DNA of 64,000 nucleotides from Streptomyces sp. NBC_00162 (GCF_024611995.1 NZ_CP102509.1:4898001-4962000), one strand, 5' to 3'. Shown: positions 49,186-58,408, counted from the first letter of the stretch. A program made the numbers and translations. The notes: generated from the letters alone by a model not told the origin.

Positions 49186-50097
49186 ATGACCGAGCAGATG
49201 ATGTCGGCGGTAGTGGTGAACGAGTTCGGCGGCCCGGAGCGGGTCGAGTCGGCCGAGGTGCCGGTGCCGCGCCCGGCGGCGGGGCAGGTCCTGATCCGGG
49301 TGCGGGCCGCCGGGCTGAACCCGGTGGACGGCGCCGTCCGCGCCGGCGTCTTCGGCGGCGCCGGGCAGCGGCTCGGTCTCGGCTGGGACGCGGCGGGGGA
49401 GATCGCCGAGGTCGGCGCGGACGTGACCGGCTGGAGCCGCGGCGACCGGGTCGTGGGGCTGCACTACGGGCCGGTGAAGCCGCTGGGCACGCATGCGGAG
49501 TACGCCGTGCTCGACGCCTCCGCCGTGGCGGCCGCGCCGGCCACCGTGGACGCCGTGGCCGCGGCCGCGCTCCCGCTGGGCGGGCTCACCGCGGCACGCG
49601 CCGTGGACCAGCTGGGCCTCGCCCCCGGGGCCACGCTGCTCGTCACCGGCGCGGCGGGCGTGGTCGGCGGCCTCGCGGTCCAGCTCGCGGCGCGGGCGGG
49701 CCTCGTGGTGACGGCCCTGGCGGGTGTTGAGGACGAGGAGCTCGTACGGTCGCTGGGCGCGGCCGCCTTCGTACCGCGCGGCGCGGCTCCGGCCGGGCCG
49801 GTGGACGGGGTCCTGGACGCGGCCGTGCTGGGGGAGCCCGCGCTGGGCTTCGTCCGCGACGGCGGGGTCTACGTCGGGCTGAGGCCCGGCGCCGCCCCGG
49901 CGGCGGAGCGCGGGATCCGGGTCGAGGAGCAGGAGGTCGCCGCGGACGGGAGGCACCTGGCCCGCCTGGTCGCCCTCGTCGACGAGGGCGCCCTCACCCT
50001 CCGGGTCGCGGACGCCTTCCCGCTGGCGGATGCCCAGAAGGCCCACGCCCTCCTCGCGACCCCGGGCACGCGCGGCCGGATCATCCTGACGGCGTGA
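49186..50097 (+). CDS. NADP-dependent quinone oxidoreductase (zinc-free MDR)
   Basis: 303 residues, medium-chain reductase. N-terminal GroES-like domain (FGGPERVESAEVPVPRPAAG QVLIRVRAAG), nucleotide loop VTGAAGVVGGLAVQLA, no zinc-ligand Cys/His. ATG 49186 lies divergent from the HxlR gene. Likely reduces quinones or aldehydes and is derepressed when HxlR is oxidised. Its 3' end overlaps the GNAT gene by 17 bp. Confidence 0.88.
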   Translation: MTEQMMSAVVVNEFGGPERVESAEVPVPRPAAGQVLIRVRAAGLNPVDGAVRAGVFGGAGQRLGLGWDAAGEIAEVGADVTGWSRGDRVVGLHYGPVKPLGTHAEYAVLDASAVAAAPATVDAVAAAALPLGGLTAARAVDQLGLAPGATLLVTGAAGVVGGLAVQLAARAGLVVTALAGVEDEELVRSLGAAAFVPRGAAPAGPVDGVLDAAVLGEPALGFVRDGGVYVGLRPGAAPAAERGIRVEEQEVAADGRHLARLVALVDEGALTLRVADAFPLADAQKAHALLATPGTRGRIILTA

Positions 50098-50605
50098 CGG
50101 GGCGGAGCCGGTAGCACCAGTCGAAGCTGGGGTGGGGGACTCCGGGCGGGTACTCGAAGTCGACCTCACCCAGGCACTCGAAGCCCGCCCGGCGGCAGAC
50201 CGCGTTCGAGGCCGCGTGGTCGGTGCCCGGGAAGGCGTGGACGGTGTCGCGGGAGCCGTGGATGCGCGCGTAGGCCAGGAGTTCCGTCAGCGCGGCCACG
50301 GCCAGCCCCCGCCCCTGGAACTCGGGCAGGACACCCCAGCCGGCCTCGTAGACCGGCTCGCCCTGCCACTCCCGCTCCCAGAAGCCGATGCTCCCGACGC
50401 TCTCCCCGGAGCCCTCCAGCACCACCCGGAACATCCGCCCGGCCGCGGGCTCCCGCGCACTCAGGGCCTCGTACCGCCGCTGCCGGTCGTGCAGCTTCTC
50501 GGCGGGCTCCGGCCCGCCCAGGTACCGGGTCATGACGGCCTCGTTCTTGCGCTCCAACATCCAGAAGTCCCCGGCACCCCAGGGAGTCAGCAGCACGGAT
50601 TCCAT
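50081..50605 (-). CDS. GNAT family N-acetyltransferase
   Basis: 174 residues of the RimJ/RimL type: GFWEREWQGEPVYEAGWGVL, acetyl-CoA loop FQGRGLAVAALTELLAYA, and AVCRRAGFECLGEVDFEYPP. Start ATG 50605. Likely acetylates a protein N-terminus or small amine. Convergent with the oxidoreductase. Confidence 0.88.
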   Translation of the reverse strand: MESVLLTPWGAGDFWMLERKNEAVMTRYLGGPEPAEKLHDRQRRYEALSAREPAAGRMFRVVLEGSGESVGSIGFWEREWQGEPVYEAGWGVLPEFQGRGLAVAALTELLAYARIHGSRDTVHAFPGTDHAASNAVCRRAGFECLGEVDFEYPPGVPHPSFDWCYRLRPVTPSG

Positions 50606-50787
50606 GCGCCAAGGCTGCCAGAGGCCGACCTCGGTCCTCCGGGTGCCGGATGCCGGGTACAGGGGCGCGGGCCGCGTCGTAGGTGGGGGCGTAAAGGGGT
50701 GAGAGGGGGCGCAGGGGCGTGTGGGGGGTGTGGTGGGAGGTGGGGATGGGCAGCGGGTCGGTTCAGAGTCCCGCGAAAGGAATGTTT

Positions 50788-51288
50788 GTGGACACCATCA
50801 CCGCTAAGGGTCATATCTTCGCCATGCTCGATGTGGACGGCGACGGGGTGATCTCCCGGCGCGAGTACCTCGCCCGCCCCGAGCGTGCGGCCGTGGCGCT
50901 GGGGCGGAGGGCGCAGGACCCGCTCGTCGCCGTCGCCCGTACCGCCCATGAGCGGGTCTTCGCGTCGATGGACGCGAACGGCGACGGAGAGGTGAGCTTC
51001 GAGGAGTACGCGGCGTGGGCGGGCGCCGAGGCCTTCGACGAGGTCTGCCGGCAGGCGTTGGGGTCGCTGTTCGACCTTGCCGACACCGACGGGGACGGAG
51101 CCCTGGACCGCGCGGAGTTCACGCGGCTGCGCGAGGCGCTGGGCAATCCGGCCGGCAACGCCGGATCGGCGTTCGACGCGCTGGACGCCGACGGCGCCGG
51201 ACACGTCGACCGGGACGCCTACCTGGCCTCGATCCGCACCTTCGTCACCGACGGCGCCTCACCCATGGCCGAAGCCCTGCACCGTTAG
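50788..51288 (+). CDS. EF-hand calcium-binding protein (calerythrin-like)
   Basis: 166 residues from GTG 50788 (AAAGGA 7 nt upstream; an ATG at 50782 is too close to it). Four EF-hand loops: DVDGDGVISRRE, DANGDGEVSFEE, DTDGDGALDRAE and a degenerate DADGAGHVDRDA. Layout and length fit bacterial calerythrin/CasA proteins, cytoplasmic Ca2+ sensors or buffers. It ends 41 bp from the convergent CIS operon. Confidence 0.9.
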   Translation: MDTITAKGHIFAMLDVDGDGVISRREYLARPERAAVALGRRAQDPLVAVARTAHERVFASMDANGDGEVSFEEYAAWAGAEAFDEVCRQALGSLFDLADTDGDGALDRAEFTRLREALGNPAGNAGSAFDALDADGAGHVDRDAYLASIRTFVTDGASPMAEALHR

Positions 51289-51329
51289 GGCAGGGCCGGC
51301 CGGCTCCTCGCGCGTGATCCGCCGGGCCG

Positions 51330-52466
51330 TCAGCTCCGCTGGAAGAACTCCACCTCCGCCAGGGCGAGATGGCGGTCCGGAGCCGTCAACCCGGCGGGGG
51401 CGTCGAGGGTCAGCCGGATCGTCGTGGCTTCGCTGATGCCCGTGGGGAAGGTCTGCGGACCGGGCTTGTCGCTCAGGGTGAGCTTCTTGCGGACCTGCCG
51501 GCCGTCCCGCGACGTCACTTCCATGTCGATCTGGAGCGCCCGTCCCTGTTTCGCGTAGTCCTCCGGCGAGGACGAGGCGCCGTTGGTGATGATCACGTCG
51601 ACCAGGCGGAACGGCTTGGTGAAGGTGTACGTCACCGAGGCACCGGGGCCGGGCGCGCCCCAGTAGCGGTTGCTGAGCCCGTCCGTGGCGTGGCTCACCG
51701 GGTGCCCGGGCAGCTCGGCGCTCGCCTCGACGCGGGCCGCGGTCACCGCCTTGGCCTTGCCGAGCTTGTCCCGGGTGTCCTCGATCAGGTGGCGTCCGGC
51801 CGGCAGCATCAGGAAGCCGGCCGCGCACAGGGCCAGCACCACGGCCAGGATCACCAGGAAGCGCACCATCCGGCCCGAGCCCGCCCGTGTGCGGCGGCGG
51901 AACGGCCAGACCGTCCGCCACCACGGCAGGGGAGCCGGTGCGGTGCCGGGCGTCAGCGGCGCCGCGCAGCGGCGGCAGAAGCGGCGGTCCGGCGGGTTGG
52001 GCGTGCCGCAGGAGGGACACGGCACCCCGGCCACGTCGTCGTTCACCGCGGCGGGACGCACGACCGGGCGCGGCGCGACGGCCTTCGCGGGCTGGACGGG
52101 CTGCGGGGGCTGGACGGGCTGCGGGGCCGATGCCTCCGGGGCGGCGGGCGGTACGGCGGCGGCGGGCGGCACAGTGGCGGGGGTCGTGTGCGGCTGGGTG
52201 TCGGGGCTCCGCCCCGCGCCCGGTGCCTCAAACTCCCCCAGACTCCGTCCGGGGGGACCCCCAGGCGGGGCTGGAGTTGCCCCGGTGGCGCCGTCGGCGC
52301 TCCGGGCGGCGGGCGGCGGGGATTCCGCCCGTTCCGGGGCCGTGGCCCGGGGGGTGGTCGGGGTGGTGTCCTCCGACCAGCCCAGGTAGGCACCGCAGTT
52401 GCCGCAGAAGTCGTCCGTCACACCATTGGACGCACCGCACACGGGACACGCACGCAACGCCGTCAC
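51330..52466 (-). CDS. Zinc-ribbon, one-TM protein with NADase-type glycan-binding/discoidin-like domain, last gene of the CIS operon
   Basis: 378 residues from GTG 52466. Order: zinc ribbon (C7, C10, C21, C24), Pro/Ala-rich spacer, second zinc ribbon (C150, C153, C164, C167), basic RRRTRAGSG before a single TM helix (201-222, FLVILAVVLALCAAGFLM), then a discoidin-like extracytoplasmic domain (~238-378, LSNRYWGAPGPGASVTYTF; HLALAEVEFF). Its GTG overlaps the gpI stop (GTGA). A membrane-docking role for the injection system, like CisA of S. venezuelae, fits but is inferred. Residues 64-88 come from a dispersed repeat. Confidence 0.8.
   Translation of the reverse strand: MTALRACPVCGASNGVTDDFCGNCGAYLGWSEDTTPTTPRATAPERAESPPPAARSADGATGATPAPPGGPPGRSLGEFEAPGAGRSPDTQPHTTPATVPPAAAVPPAAPEASAPQPVQPPQPVQPAKAVAPRPVVRPAAVNDDVAGVPCPSCGTPNPPDRRFCRRCAAPLTPGTAPAPLPWWRTVWPFRRRTRAGSGRMVRFLVILAVVLALCAAGFLMLPAGRHLIEDTRDKLGKAKAVTAARVEASAELPGHPVSHATDGLSNRYWGAPGPGASVTYTFTKPFRLVDVIITNGASSSPEDYAKQGRALQIDMEVTSRDGRQVRKKLTLSDKPGPQTFPTGISEATTIRLTLDAPAGLTAPDRHLALAEVEFFQRS
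52203..52275. repeat. Dispersed GC-rich palindromic repeat, copy C, inside the zinc-ribbon gene
   Basis: 28 nt at 52235-52262 are identical to 9986-10013, and the flanks (GGGGCTCCGCCCCGCGCCC; CAGGCGGGGCTGGAG) match the Streptomyces palindrome type. On the minus strand it encodes residues 64-88 in frame. Confidence 0.85.
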
Positions 52467-53035
52467 CTCCCTTCACCCGCGGGCGGCCCGGACAGGACCT
52501 CCACCCGACAGACCGTGTGGACAGGGCACAGGGTGCGGACGAGCGAGCGGACCCGGTCCGCGTCCACCTCGTACGCCCCTCCCTCGCGGTGCGGCCACAC
52601 CCGTACCAGCACCTCGTCGGCCGGGGGAGGGGGCAGCTCGCCGCCGCCCGTACGGGACCAACTGGCACCGCCGTCCCCGCTGACCTCGGCGGACACCCCC
52701 AGCACCAGGCGCAGGGCCTCGATCAGGCCGCGCCGGGTGCCGCGCCATCGGTGCAGTTCCACCGCGCGGGCCACCGCCTCGCGCCGCAGTTCGACCGGCC
52801 AGCGGGGGTCGTCGACACCGCCCACCCAGGAGGCCAGCCAGGACAGGAAGTCGGCCGGGGCCAGCCGGGGATCGAGGTAGGAGGGCAGGTTGTCGAGGGT
52901 CGTGAACACAGGGGCCAGGACCGTGTCCAGCCCCGCCGTGAACCGCTGGGCGAAGTCGTCGTCGGCGTACAGCGCGGGCAGCTGCGCGCCGATCGGGTGC
53001 TGGCTGGGCAGGCCGGGGACGGCGGCCCGGCTCAT
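52463..53035 (-). CDS. CIS baseplate protein, phage tail gpI-like
   Basis: 190 residues, P2 gpI/tail-formation family: LPSQHPIGAQLPALYADDDF, FTTLDNLPSYLDPRLAPADF LSWLASWVG, WRGTRRGLIEALRLVLG. Part of the baseplate wedge (Cis12-type). Overlaps gpJ by 4 nt (ATGA) and the next gene by 4 nt. Confidence 0.88.
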   Translation of the reverse strand: MSRAAVPGLPSQHPIGAQLPALYADDDFAQRFTAGLDTVLAPVFTTLDNLPSYLDPRLAPADFLSWLASWVGGVDDPRWPVELRREAVARAVELHRWRGTRRGLIEALRLVLGVSAEVSGDGGASWSRTGGGELPPPPADEVLVRVWPHREGGAYEVDADRVRSLVRTLCPVHTVCRVEVLSGPPAGEGR

Positions 53036-55008
53036 CCGCGGACCTCCGGCTCCGGGGCCGTCACGACCACCTGGTGCTGGTAGGAGAAGACCAGGGCGCC
53101 CGCGCCGATGTCGATCCGGTCGACCGGGGCACCGCGCCGCCCCGTGATCGGGTCGGCGGCGAACATCCGGATCTCCTCCACCAGCACGTCCCCGATGGCG
53201 CGTTGCAGTACGCCGAACACCTCGCCGTACTGCACGGGCCGGCCGAACGGCCAGCCGGCGCCGTCGGGCCCGCCGCGCAACGGGTTGAGGTGGCGGAACA
53301 GCGCGGCGAGCGCCGCGTCGCGCACCCGGTCCGCGTCCCCGGCGGGCGCCGACAGCCGGGCGACCACGGTGACGCCCTGGTAGACGGGCGGTTCCACGAC
53401 GAGGCGCGTGCCGATCAGGCGCCGTTCGTCGAGGGTGGTGGTGATCGCGGTGAGCACCTGGTCGGAGGGGATCAGCTGCTCGAAGCGGAGCCGGTCGCCC
53501 TCGTCGGCCACCGCGTCCGGCACCACCAGGACCCGTACCGCGCCGGCCTCGCTGCCCGTGGCGGGCAGACAGCGGACCCGGCGCACCGAGGGCGCCGCCT
53601 GGCGGGCGATGATCTCGTAGTCCTCGGCGGTCACCGCGCGCTCCTGCATGCGCAGCGTCTCCGGCGCCCGCAGCTTGGCGTTGTCGATCGTCTCCCCGGC
53701 GACACCGCCGCGCGCCGCCTCCCGGTTGGTGACCCGGGCGACGTACGGGACGGAGCTGCGCAGTACGGAGATGGCGCCGCGGGAGACGTTGCCCGCCGGG
53801 CCGCCCCCGGTGCGGTAGCGGGCCACGCGGACCTGGGAACCCTTGGGCGGTACGGCGCCGCAGGGGCGCAGGGTGCCGTCGGCCTCGCGCAGGACCGGAG
53901 GGAACGTGAACTCGCCGGTGGTGGCGTCCACCCGCACGTGCCGGTCGTCGGGCGCCGAGCGGCCGAAGTGCTCCACCACGTCCCAGCGCTGCCACCCCTC
54001 GGGGGAGGACACCTCCACCACCGGGGGCTCCCCGTCGAGCAGCACGGGCGGGCGGCCGAGCCGGAACGTCTGCCCCGCCACCCCCTCGGACGCGCCGAGC
54101 GGTACGTCGCTCACCCGCTCGGCGTGCTCCACGGCCATCGTGCCGCCGACGGTGAAGACGGCGGCCTCGCGCACGGTCGGGGACTCCGAGTAGAACGGCT
54201 GGCCGGGCTCCGGCTCGGTGACCCGGCAGCGCAGCCAGCCCGAGCGGGTCCCGCTGATCAGCGACGCGGTGTGCCCGGCCGGTACGTACACGATGACCTC
54301 ACCGGGCCGGTTCAGACCGCCGGTGCTGTCGTCGCCGGTCTCGCAGCGCTGCCACCGGCCGCCGTCCCAGGCCTCCCACACCAGCGGGGGCTGGCGCGGG
54401 TCGACACCCACACCCTCGACGCGGCTGTCGAGGCGCACCGCGACCACGCAGCGCGGCACCGCGGTCGGCAGGCCGAACAGCAGCGCGTCGCCGGGCTCGG
54501 GCGTCGCCTGGAAGCACGGTATGTCGCGGCCCTCGGCGAGCGCACCGGTCCGGTCGGTCAGGTCACCGGTGCGGGGCGCGGTGACCAGGCGCGTCAACTC
54601 GCTCGGCACGATCCGCAGATCGCCGGTGGTGGCGAAGACCACGGCCTCGGTATCGGTATGGGGATCGGTCTCGCCGGCCGCGGTCGTCACCTCGGTGCCC
54701 GCGGGCAGCGTCACCGTCTCGGGCTGCGGAGCCGACAGCCAGAAGTCGACGTCGGCGACGGCGGCCGAGGGCGGGTACAGCTGGATGCCCAACAGGTCCA
54801 GGAACGCCAGGTAGTTCTTGTCCGGAACCCGGTTCAGCCGGTACAGCAGCTGGTCCACGAGGTAGGCGAACGTCTCGATCAGGGTGACGCCCGGGTCGGA
54901 GACGTTGTGGTCGGTCCACTCCGGGGCGCGCTGCTGCACGTACCGCTTCGCCTCGTCGACGAGCTGCTGGAACCGTCGGTCGTCCAGGTTGGGGGAGGGC
55001 AGGGCCAT
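53032..55008 (-). CDS. CIS baseplate protein, phage gpJ-like
   Basis: 658 residues, large wedge component (Cis11 type): SDPGVTLIETFAYLVDQLLY RLNRVPDKNYLAFLDLLG at the N-terminus is diagnostic of eCIS/gpJ proteins; the C-terminal third has the baseplate_J region LRMQERAVTAEDYEIIARQA and RHLNPLRGGPDGAGWPFGRP. Starts at ATG 55008 sharing 1 nt with the gp25 stop (TGATG). Confidence 0.9.
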   Translation of the reverse strand: MALPSPNLDDRRFQQLVDEAKRYVQQRAPEWTDHNVSDPGVTLIETFAYLVDQLLYRLNRVPDKNYLAFLDLLGIQLYPPSAAVADVDFWLSAPQPETVTLPAGTEVTTAAGETDPHTDTEAVVFATTGDLRIVPSELTRLVTAPRTGDLTDRTGALAEGRDIPCFQATPEPGDALLFGLPTAVPRCVVAVRLDSRVEGVGVDPRQPPLVWEAWDGGRWQRCETGDDSTGGLNRPGEVIVYVPAGHTASLISGTRSGWLRCRVTEPEPGQPFYSESPTVREAAVFTVGGTMAVEHAERVSDVPLGASEGVAGQTFRLGRPPVLLDGEPPVVEVSSPEGWQRWDVVEHFGRSAPDDRHVRVDATTGEFTFPPVLREADGTLRPCGAVPPKGSQVRVARYRTGGGPAGNVSRGAISVLRSSVPYVARVTNREAARGGVAGETIDNAKLRAPETLRMQERAVTAEDYEIIARQAAPSVRRVRCLPATGSEAGAVRVLVVPDAVADEGDRLRFEQLIPSDQVLTAITTTLDERRLIGTRLVVEPPVYQGVTVVARLSAPAGDADRVRDAALAALFRHLNPLRGGPDGAGWPFGRPVQYGEVFGVLQRAIGDVLVEEIRMFAADPITGRRGAPVDRIDIGAGALVFSYQHQVVVTAPEPEVRG

Positions 55009-55430
55009 CAGTCCGCGACCATTTCCTCGGCCCCCTCCTCGGAGGGGATCGTGTAGAAGGGGAAGACCAGGTTGCGCCGGTCGTTGGTGGTGCGCACCGT
55101 GTAGTGCACATCGATGTAGAGGGTGCCCGCCTCCACGGAGTCGAAGGCCACGACGACCTCGTCGACCGCGATCCGGGGCTCCCACCGCTCCAGGGCCTCG
55201 CGGACCTGCTGGGCGACCCGGCCGGCGGTGTCGCCGTCGCCGGGGGCGAAGACGTACTCGTGGATGCCGCAGCCGAACTCGGGCCGCATCGGCCGTTCGC
55301 CGGGGGCGGTGCCCAGGACCAGCCGGATGGCTTCCTCCAGCTCCCGCTCCCGCTCGACCATGGCGATCCCGCCGGTCGGCCCGACGCGCAGGGGGAACGC
55401 CCAGCCGCGTCCGATGAACCGCTCGCTCAT
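55008..55430 (-). CDS. CIS baseplate protein, GPW/gp25 family
   Basis: 140 residues, gp25-like wedge protein (Cis9 type): IGRGWAFPLRVGPTGGIAMV, EEAIRLVLGTAPGERPMRPE FGCGIHEYVF, EPRIAVDEV. It nucleates sheath assembly on the baseplate. It shares 1 nt with the stop of the PAAR gene (TGATG) and the next start. Confidence 0.92.
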   Translation of the reverse strand: MSERFIGRGWAFPLRVGPTGGIAMVERERELEEAIRLVLGTAPGERPMRPEFGCGIHEYVFAPGDGDTAGRVAQQVREALERWEPRIAVDEVVVAFDSVEAGTLYIDVHYTVRTTNDRRNLVFPFYTIPSEEGAEEMVAD

Positions 55431-55747
55431 CACACGCCCCCGATCAGGACGTTCATGGCGCCGGTCAGGACCATCGCGCCGCACGCGGTCTGGTCGCGGG
55501 CCCGGGCGGCGGGCAGTCCGCCGATGAGCACCGCGCCCGCGGCGAGGCCGGCCGGATTGGGCAGGATCACGTTGGCCGGGCCCGTCGCCGCGTGCGGCGG
55601 GACCGGGCAGACGTGCAGGCTGCCCACGACGGCGGCGGGCTGCCCGCCGATCAGCACCGTCGCCACCGCCGCGGCGGCGCCGGGCGGCGGCGTGGCGATC
55701 CGGCCACCGTGGTTGGTGGGGTCGCCGGTACGGGCTGCGGCTGGCAT
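55430..55747 (-). CDS. CIS PAAR-domain spike tip
   Basis: 105 residues, PAAR protein (Cis10 type): ARTGDPTNHGGRI, VLIGGQPAAVVGSLHVCPVP, VLIGGLPAARARDQTACGAM. His and Cys residues should bind the tip metal. It caps the VgrG trimer encoded just upstream. Confidence 0.92.
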   Translation of the reverse strand: MPAAARTGDPTNHGGRIATPPPGAAAAVATVLIGGQPAAVVGSLHVCPVPPHAATGPANVILPNPAGLAAGAVLIGGLPAARARDQTACGAMVLTGAMNVLIGGV

Positions 55748-55798
55748 CGGATGCTCCTCGGGGAAGGCGGTCGTGGCGACAGGTGGGGGAGGGGGGTG

Positions 55799-57616
55799 TC
55801 AGTTGATCCGGATGAGCCGGGCCTTGAGGACGGCGAGCAGGCCGCCGTTGACGGTGACGTCCGAGGTTCCGTTCACCCGAACCGACCGGCCGCCGATGCT
55901 GACCCCGGCGGTTCCGTCGATGTCCACCTGGCGGCCGGACACCTTCACGGTGCCCTGCCCGGCGTCCAGCGTGATGCCGTTCTTGTCCATGAGGACGGAG
56001 GTCAGCGGACGGTTCCGCCCCGCGTAGACGGTGAGCTCGATCCGGTCCCGGCGGTCGTCCATGCGTACCTCGAGCCGCTCGTCCCCGGTCACCAGCCGCA
56101 GCCCGGAGGGGCCCGGCGCCGCAGCGTCCAGCAGCTCCACGCGGTGGCCCGAACGCGACACCACCGAACGGCGGTTGACCTTGCCGCTGGTCTTGTCGAT
56201 CAGCGGCACGTCGTGCGGTGACGGCTGGTCCACGCCGTTGTAGAGCCCGCCGATGACGTACGGACTGTCGAGCAGCCCCTGCTCGAACCCGACCAGCACC
56301 TCGTCGTTGACCTCGGGGCTCACCACGCCGCCGCCGCCCTTGCCGCCCCACTGGACGGTGCGCACCCAGTCGGTGACGTACGTGTCGTCCAGCCAGGGGA
56401 ACTTCAGGCGCACCGCGCCGCGTTGGGAGCCGTTCGGCTCGCGTACGTCCGTCACCACGCCGATCGCCAGACCGGGGATGCGCGGGCCGCGTCCCGGCGC
56501 GTTGGCGCCGGTCACCAGGCCGGTCAGGGAACGGTCCGGGCTGGCGCTGACCCACACGGTGGTGCGGTAGCCGCCGTGCGGCTCCAGGACGTGCTGCACG
56601 GCCGTCGCCGTGTACCGGCCGGAGAACGCCTGCCCCACGTTGCCGAGCGCCACCGGCTTGCCCGCCCGCAGCATCGGGTTCCCCTCGGCCACCGCCTCCA
56701 GCTCGCCGAAACCGGCGCTGACCTGGTCCGCCGCCGCCTTCGCGACCGCCGTGGTCTCGGCCTGCGTACGGTAGGGCGTGTCGGTGACGGCCACGGCCGA
56801 CTTCCCGAACCGGGCCGCGAACTGGGGGCTGAGGCCCGGTACCACCGTGTCGCTGACCACGGACGGCTGCTCGGCGACCAGCGGCCGCTTGGTGGTCACG
56901 TCCCAGCCGCGCACCTGCACCTTCGAGGCGCCGTCGGCGGCCGACAGCGACGCGCGCAGGGCAAGGAGGTTCCGCCCGTACTCCAGGACCATCGGATTGC
57001 GCGTCGACGAAGTCGACGGGGCGGGCGCCCCGGAGGCCTTCACGGGCTTGGTGAACTGGAGCAGCCCCTTGTCGTCGACGCGCACCTGCGCGCCGCTCTC
57101 GCCCGCGAGGAACTGCAGGAAGTCCCAGTCGGAGACGTTCGCCTGGGACAGCTGCTTGTACGTCACCGGCGCGGCCTCTACCTTCCCGACGGCCAGTCCG
57201 GCGCCCGCGGCCACCTTGCGGACGATCGCGGCGGCCGTCATGTTCCGGTACGCCACGACCTTGCGGCCGCGCTGGAGGCGGTGCGCCTTGGAGTAGGCCC
57301 GTACGACGGTGAACGAGCCGGTGCGGTCCCGGTCGATCTCCAGGGCCGTGACCTCGCCGTTGAACAGCCGTTCCCGCGCCTGCCCCTTCACGGTCATCAC
57401 CGACACCCGCAGCGGGGAGCCGATGGTGATGCCGGTGGCGCGCAGGAACTCGTGGTCGGGGTCGCGGTAGGTGAGCAGCGCCGTGTCCGGCAGGCCCACG
57501 TTCTCGTCCACCACACAGCTCACCAGCTGCGCCGCCCAGATCTGGGGCAGTTCGCCGGGTGCCTCCACGATCGGGTCGGCCGCGAACGACCGGCCCCCGG
57601 GCTCGGATCCGCTCAC
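55799..57616 (-). CDS. CIS VgrG-like central spike
   Basis: 605 residues from GTG 57616 (overlapping the LysM stop, GTGA). N-terminal gpD/gp27-like domains (LLTYRDPDHEFLRATGITIG; LSQANVSDWDFLQFLAGESG), then a gp5 OB-fold (PGLAIGVVTDVREPNGSQRG; RLKFPWLDDTYVTDWVRTVQ; VNDEVLVGFEQGLLDSPYVI GGLYNG) and a beta-helical end. Cis8 type. No extra effector domain is fused. Confidence 0.93.
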   Translation of the reverse strand: MSGSEPGGRSFAADPIVEAPGELPQIWAAQLVSCVVDENVGLPDTALLTYRDPDHEFLRATGITIGSPLRVSVMTVKGQARERLFNGEVTALEIDRDRTGSFTVVRAYSKAHRLQRGRKVVAYRNMTAAAIVRKVAAGAGLAVGKVEAAPVTYKQLSQANVSDWDFLQFLAGESGAQVRVDDKGLLQFTKPVKASGAPAPSTSSTRNPMVLEYGRNLLALRASLSAADGASKVQVRGWDVTTKRPLVAEQPSVVSDTVVPGLSPQFAARFGKSAVAVTDTPYRTQAETTAVAKAAADQVSAGFGELEAVAEGNPMLRAGKPVALGNVGQAFSGRYTATAVQHVLEPHGGYRTTVWVSASPDRSLTGLVTGANAPGRGPRIPGLAIGVVTDVREPNGSQRGAVRLKFPWLDDTYVTDWVRTVQWGGKGGGGVVSPEVNDEVLVGFEQGLLDSPYVIGGLYNGVDQPSPHDVPLIDKTSGKVNRRSVVSRSGHRVELLDAAAPGPSGLRLVTGDERLEVRMDDRRDRIELTVYAGRNRPLTSVLMDKNGITLDAGQGTVKVSGRQVDIDGTAGVSIGGRSVRVNGTSDVTVNGGLLAVLKARLIRIN

Positions 57617-58338
57617 CGCTGCTCCTCCTCGTCGTCGCGGTCCCGCAGGGCCGGCACCACGAGCTCGGTGCCGGGGACGAGCGCCATCGGGTCGTCGATG
57701 CGGTTGGCCTCCGCGATGACCCGCCAGGCCGTCGCGTCGCCGTACTCGTGCCAGGCCAGCATCGCCAGACTGTCGCCCGCCACCACGATGTGCGTGCTGC
57801 GGGCGGTGCGTGCCCCGGAGGTCGGGTTCTGGCCGGCCGGGTCGACGCTCGCCTCCTCGATGGACAGCGAGCAGGTGGCCCGCAGCGGCTTGCCGTCCAC
57901 GTCGAAGAGCGTGTACGACACCGACAGGTTCGACAGGACCCCGTCGAACGACGTCGTGCGCGCGCTGCCCCACTCGAAGCGGACCCAGGGGCTCGCCGGC
58001 TTCTTGCGGCCGAGGCTGGCCGGCGTCGGCACGCACGCCTTCATCAGCTTCTCCACCGCCTGCTCCACCGAGTTGTCGTGGGTGGCGGTGGCGTCGAGGA
58101 ACACCTCCAGGCTCAGGGTTCGCGGCCCGCTGCCCACGAACTCGGGCAGCGCCGACTGCCCCGCCATCCGGGACGGGGACCGCCGCCACTCGGTGGTTTT
58201 GCCGAGCTGCAGGGTCGAGGGGTTGAACTGGAGGTTGAGCTTCGCGATCGTCCCGCCGGGCTTGGCGCCGACCGAGGTCGGGGGCTCTTTGAGGGTGAGC
58301 TGGGCCCTGGCGCGGCTGGCGCGTGCCGATGAGGCCAT
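57613..58338 (-). CDS. CIS LysM-containing baseplate hub protein
   Basis: 241 residues. N-terminal gp53-like part (LNLQFNPSTLQLGKTTEWRR; VRFEWGSARTTSFDGVLSNL) and C-terminal LysM (IVVAGDSLAMLAWHEYGDAT AWRVIAEAN). Cis7 type. It links tube and spike. Confidence 0.9.
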   Translation of the reverse strand: MASSARASRARAQLTLKEPPTSVGAKPGGTIAKLNLQFNPSTLQLGKTTEWRRSPSRMAGQSALPEFVGSGPRTLSLEVFLDATATHDNSVEQAVEKLMKACVPTPASLGRKKPASPWVRFEWGSARTTSFDGVLSNLSVSYTLFDVDGKPLRATCSLSIEEASVDPAGQNPTSGARTARSTHIVVAGDSLAMLAWHEYGDATAWRVIAEANRIDDPMALVPGTELVVPALRDRDDEEEQR

Positions 58339-58408
58339 GGCGTGGACTCCCTTCCGGAGCGGTGACGACGAAGCGGACGAACGGGGGATGAGCTGGGCGG
58401 CCGGGTGG

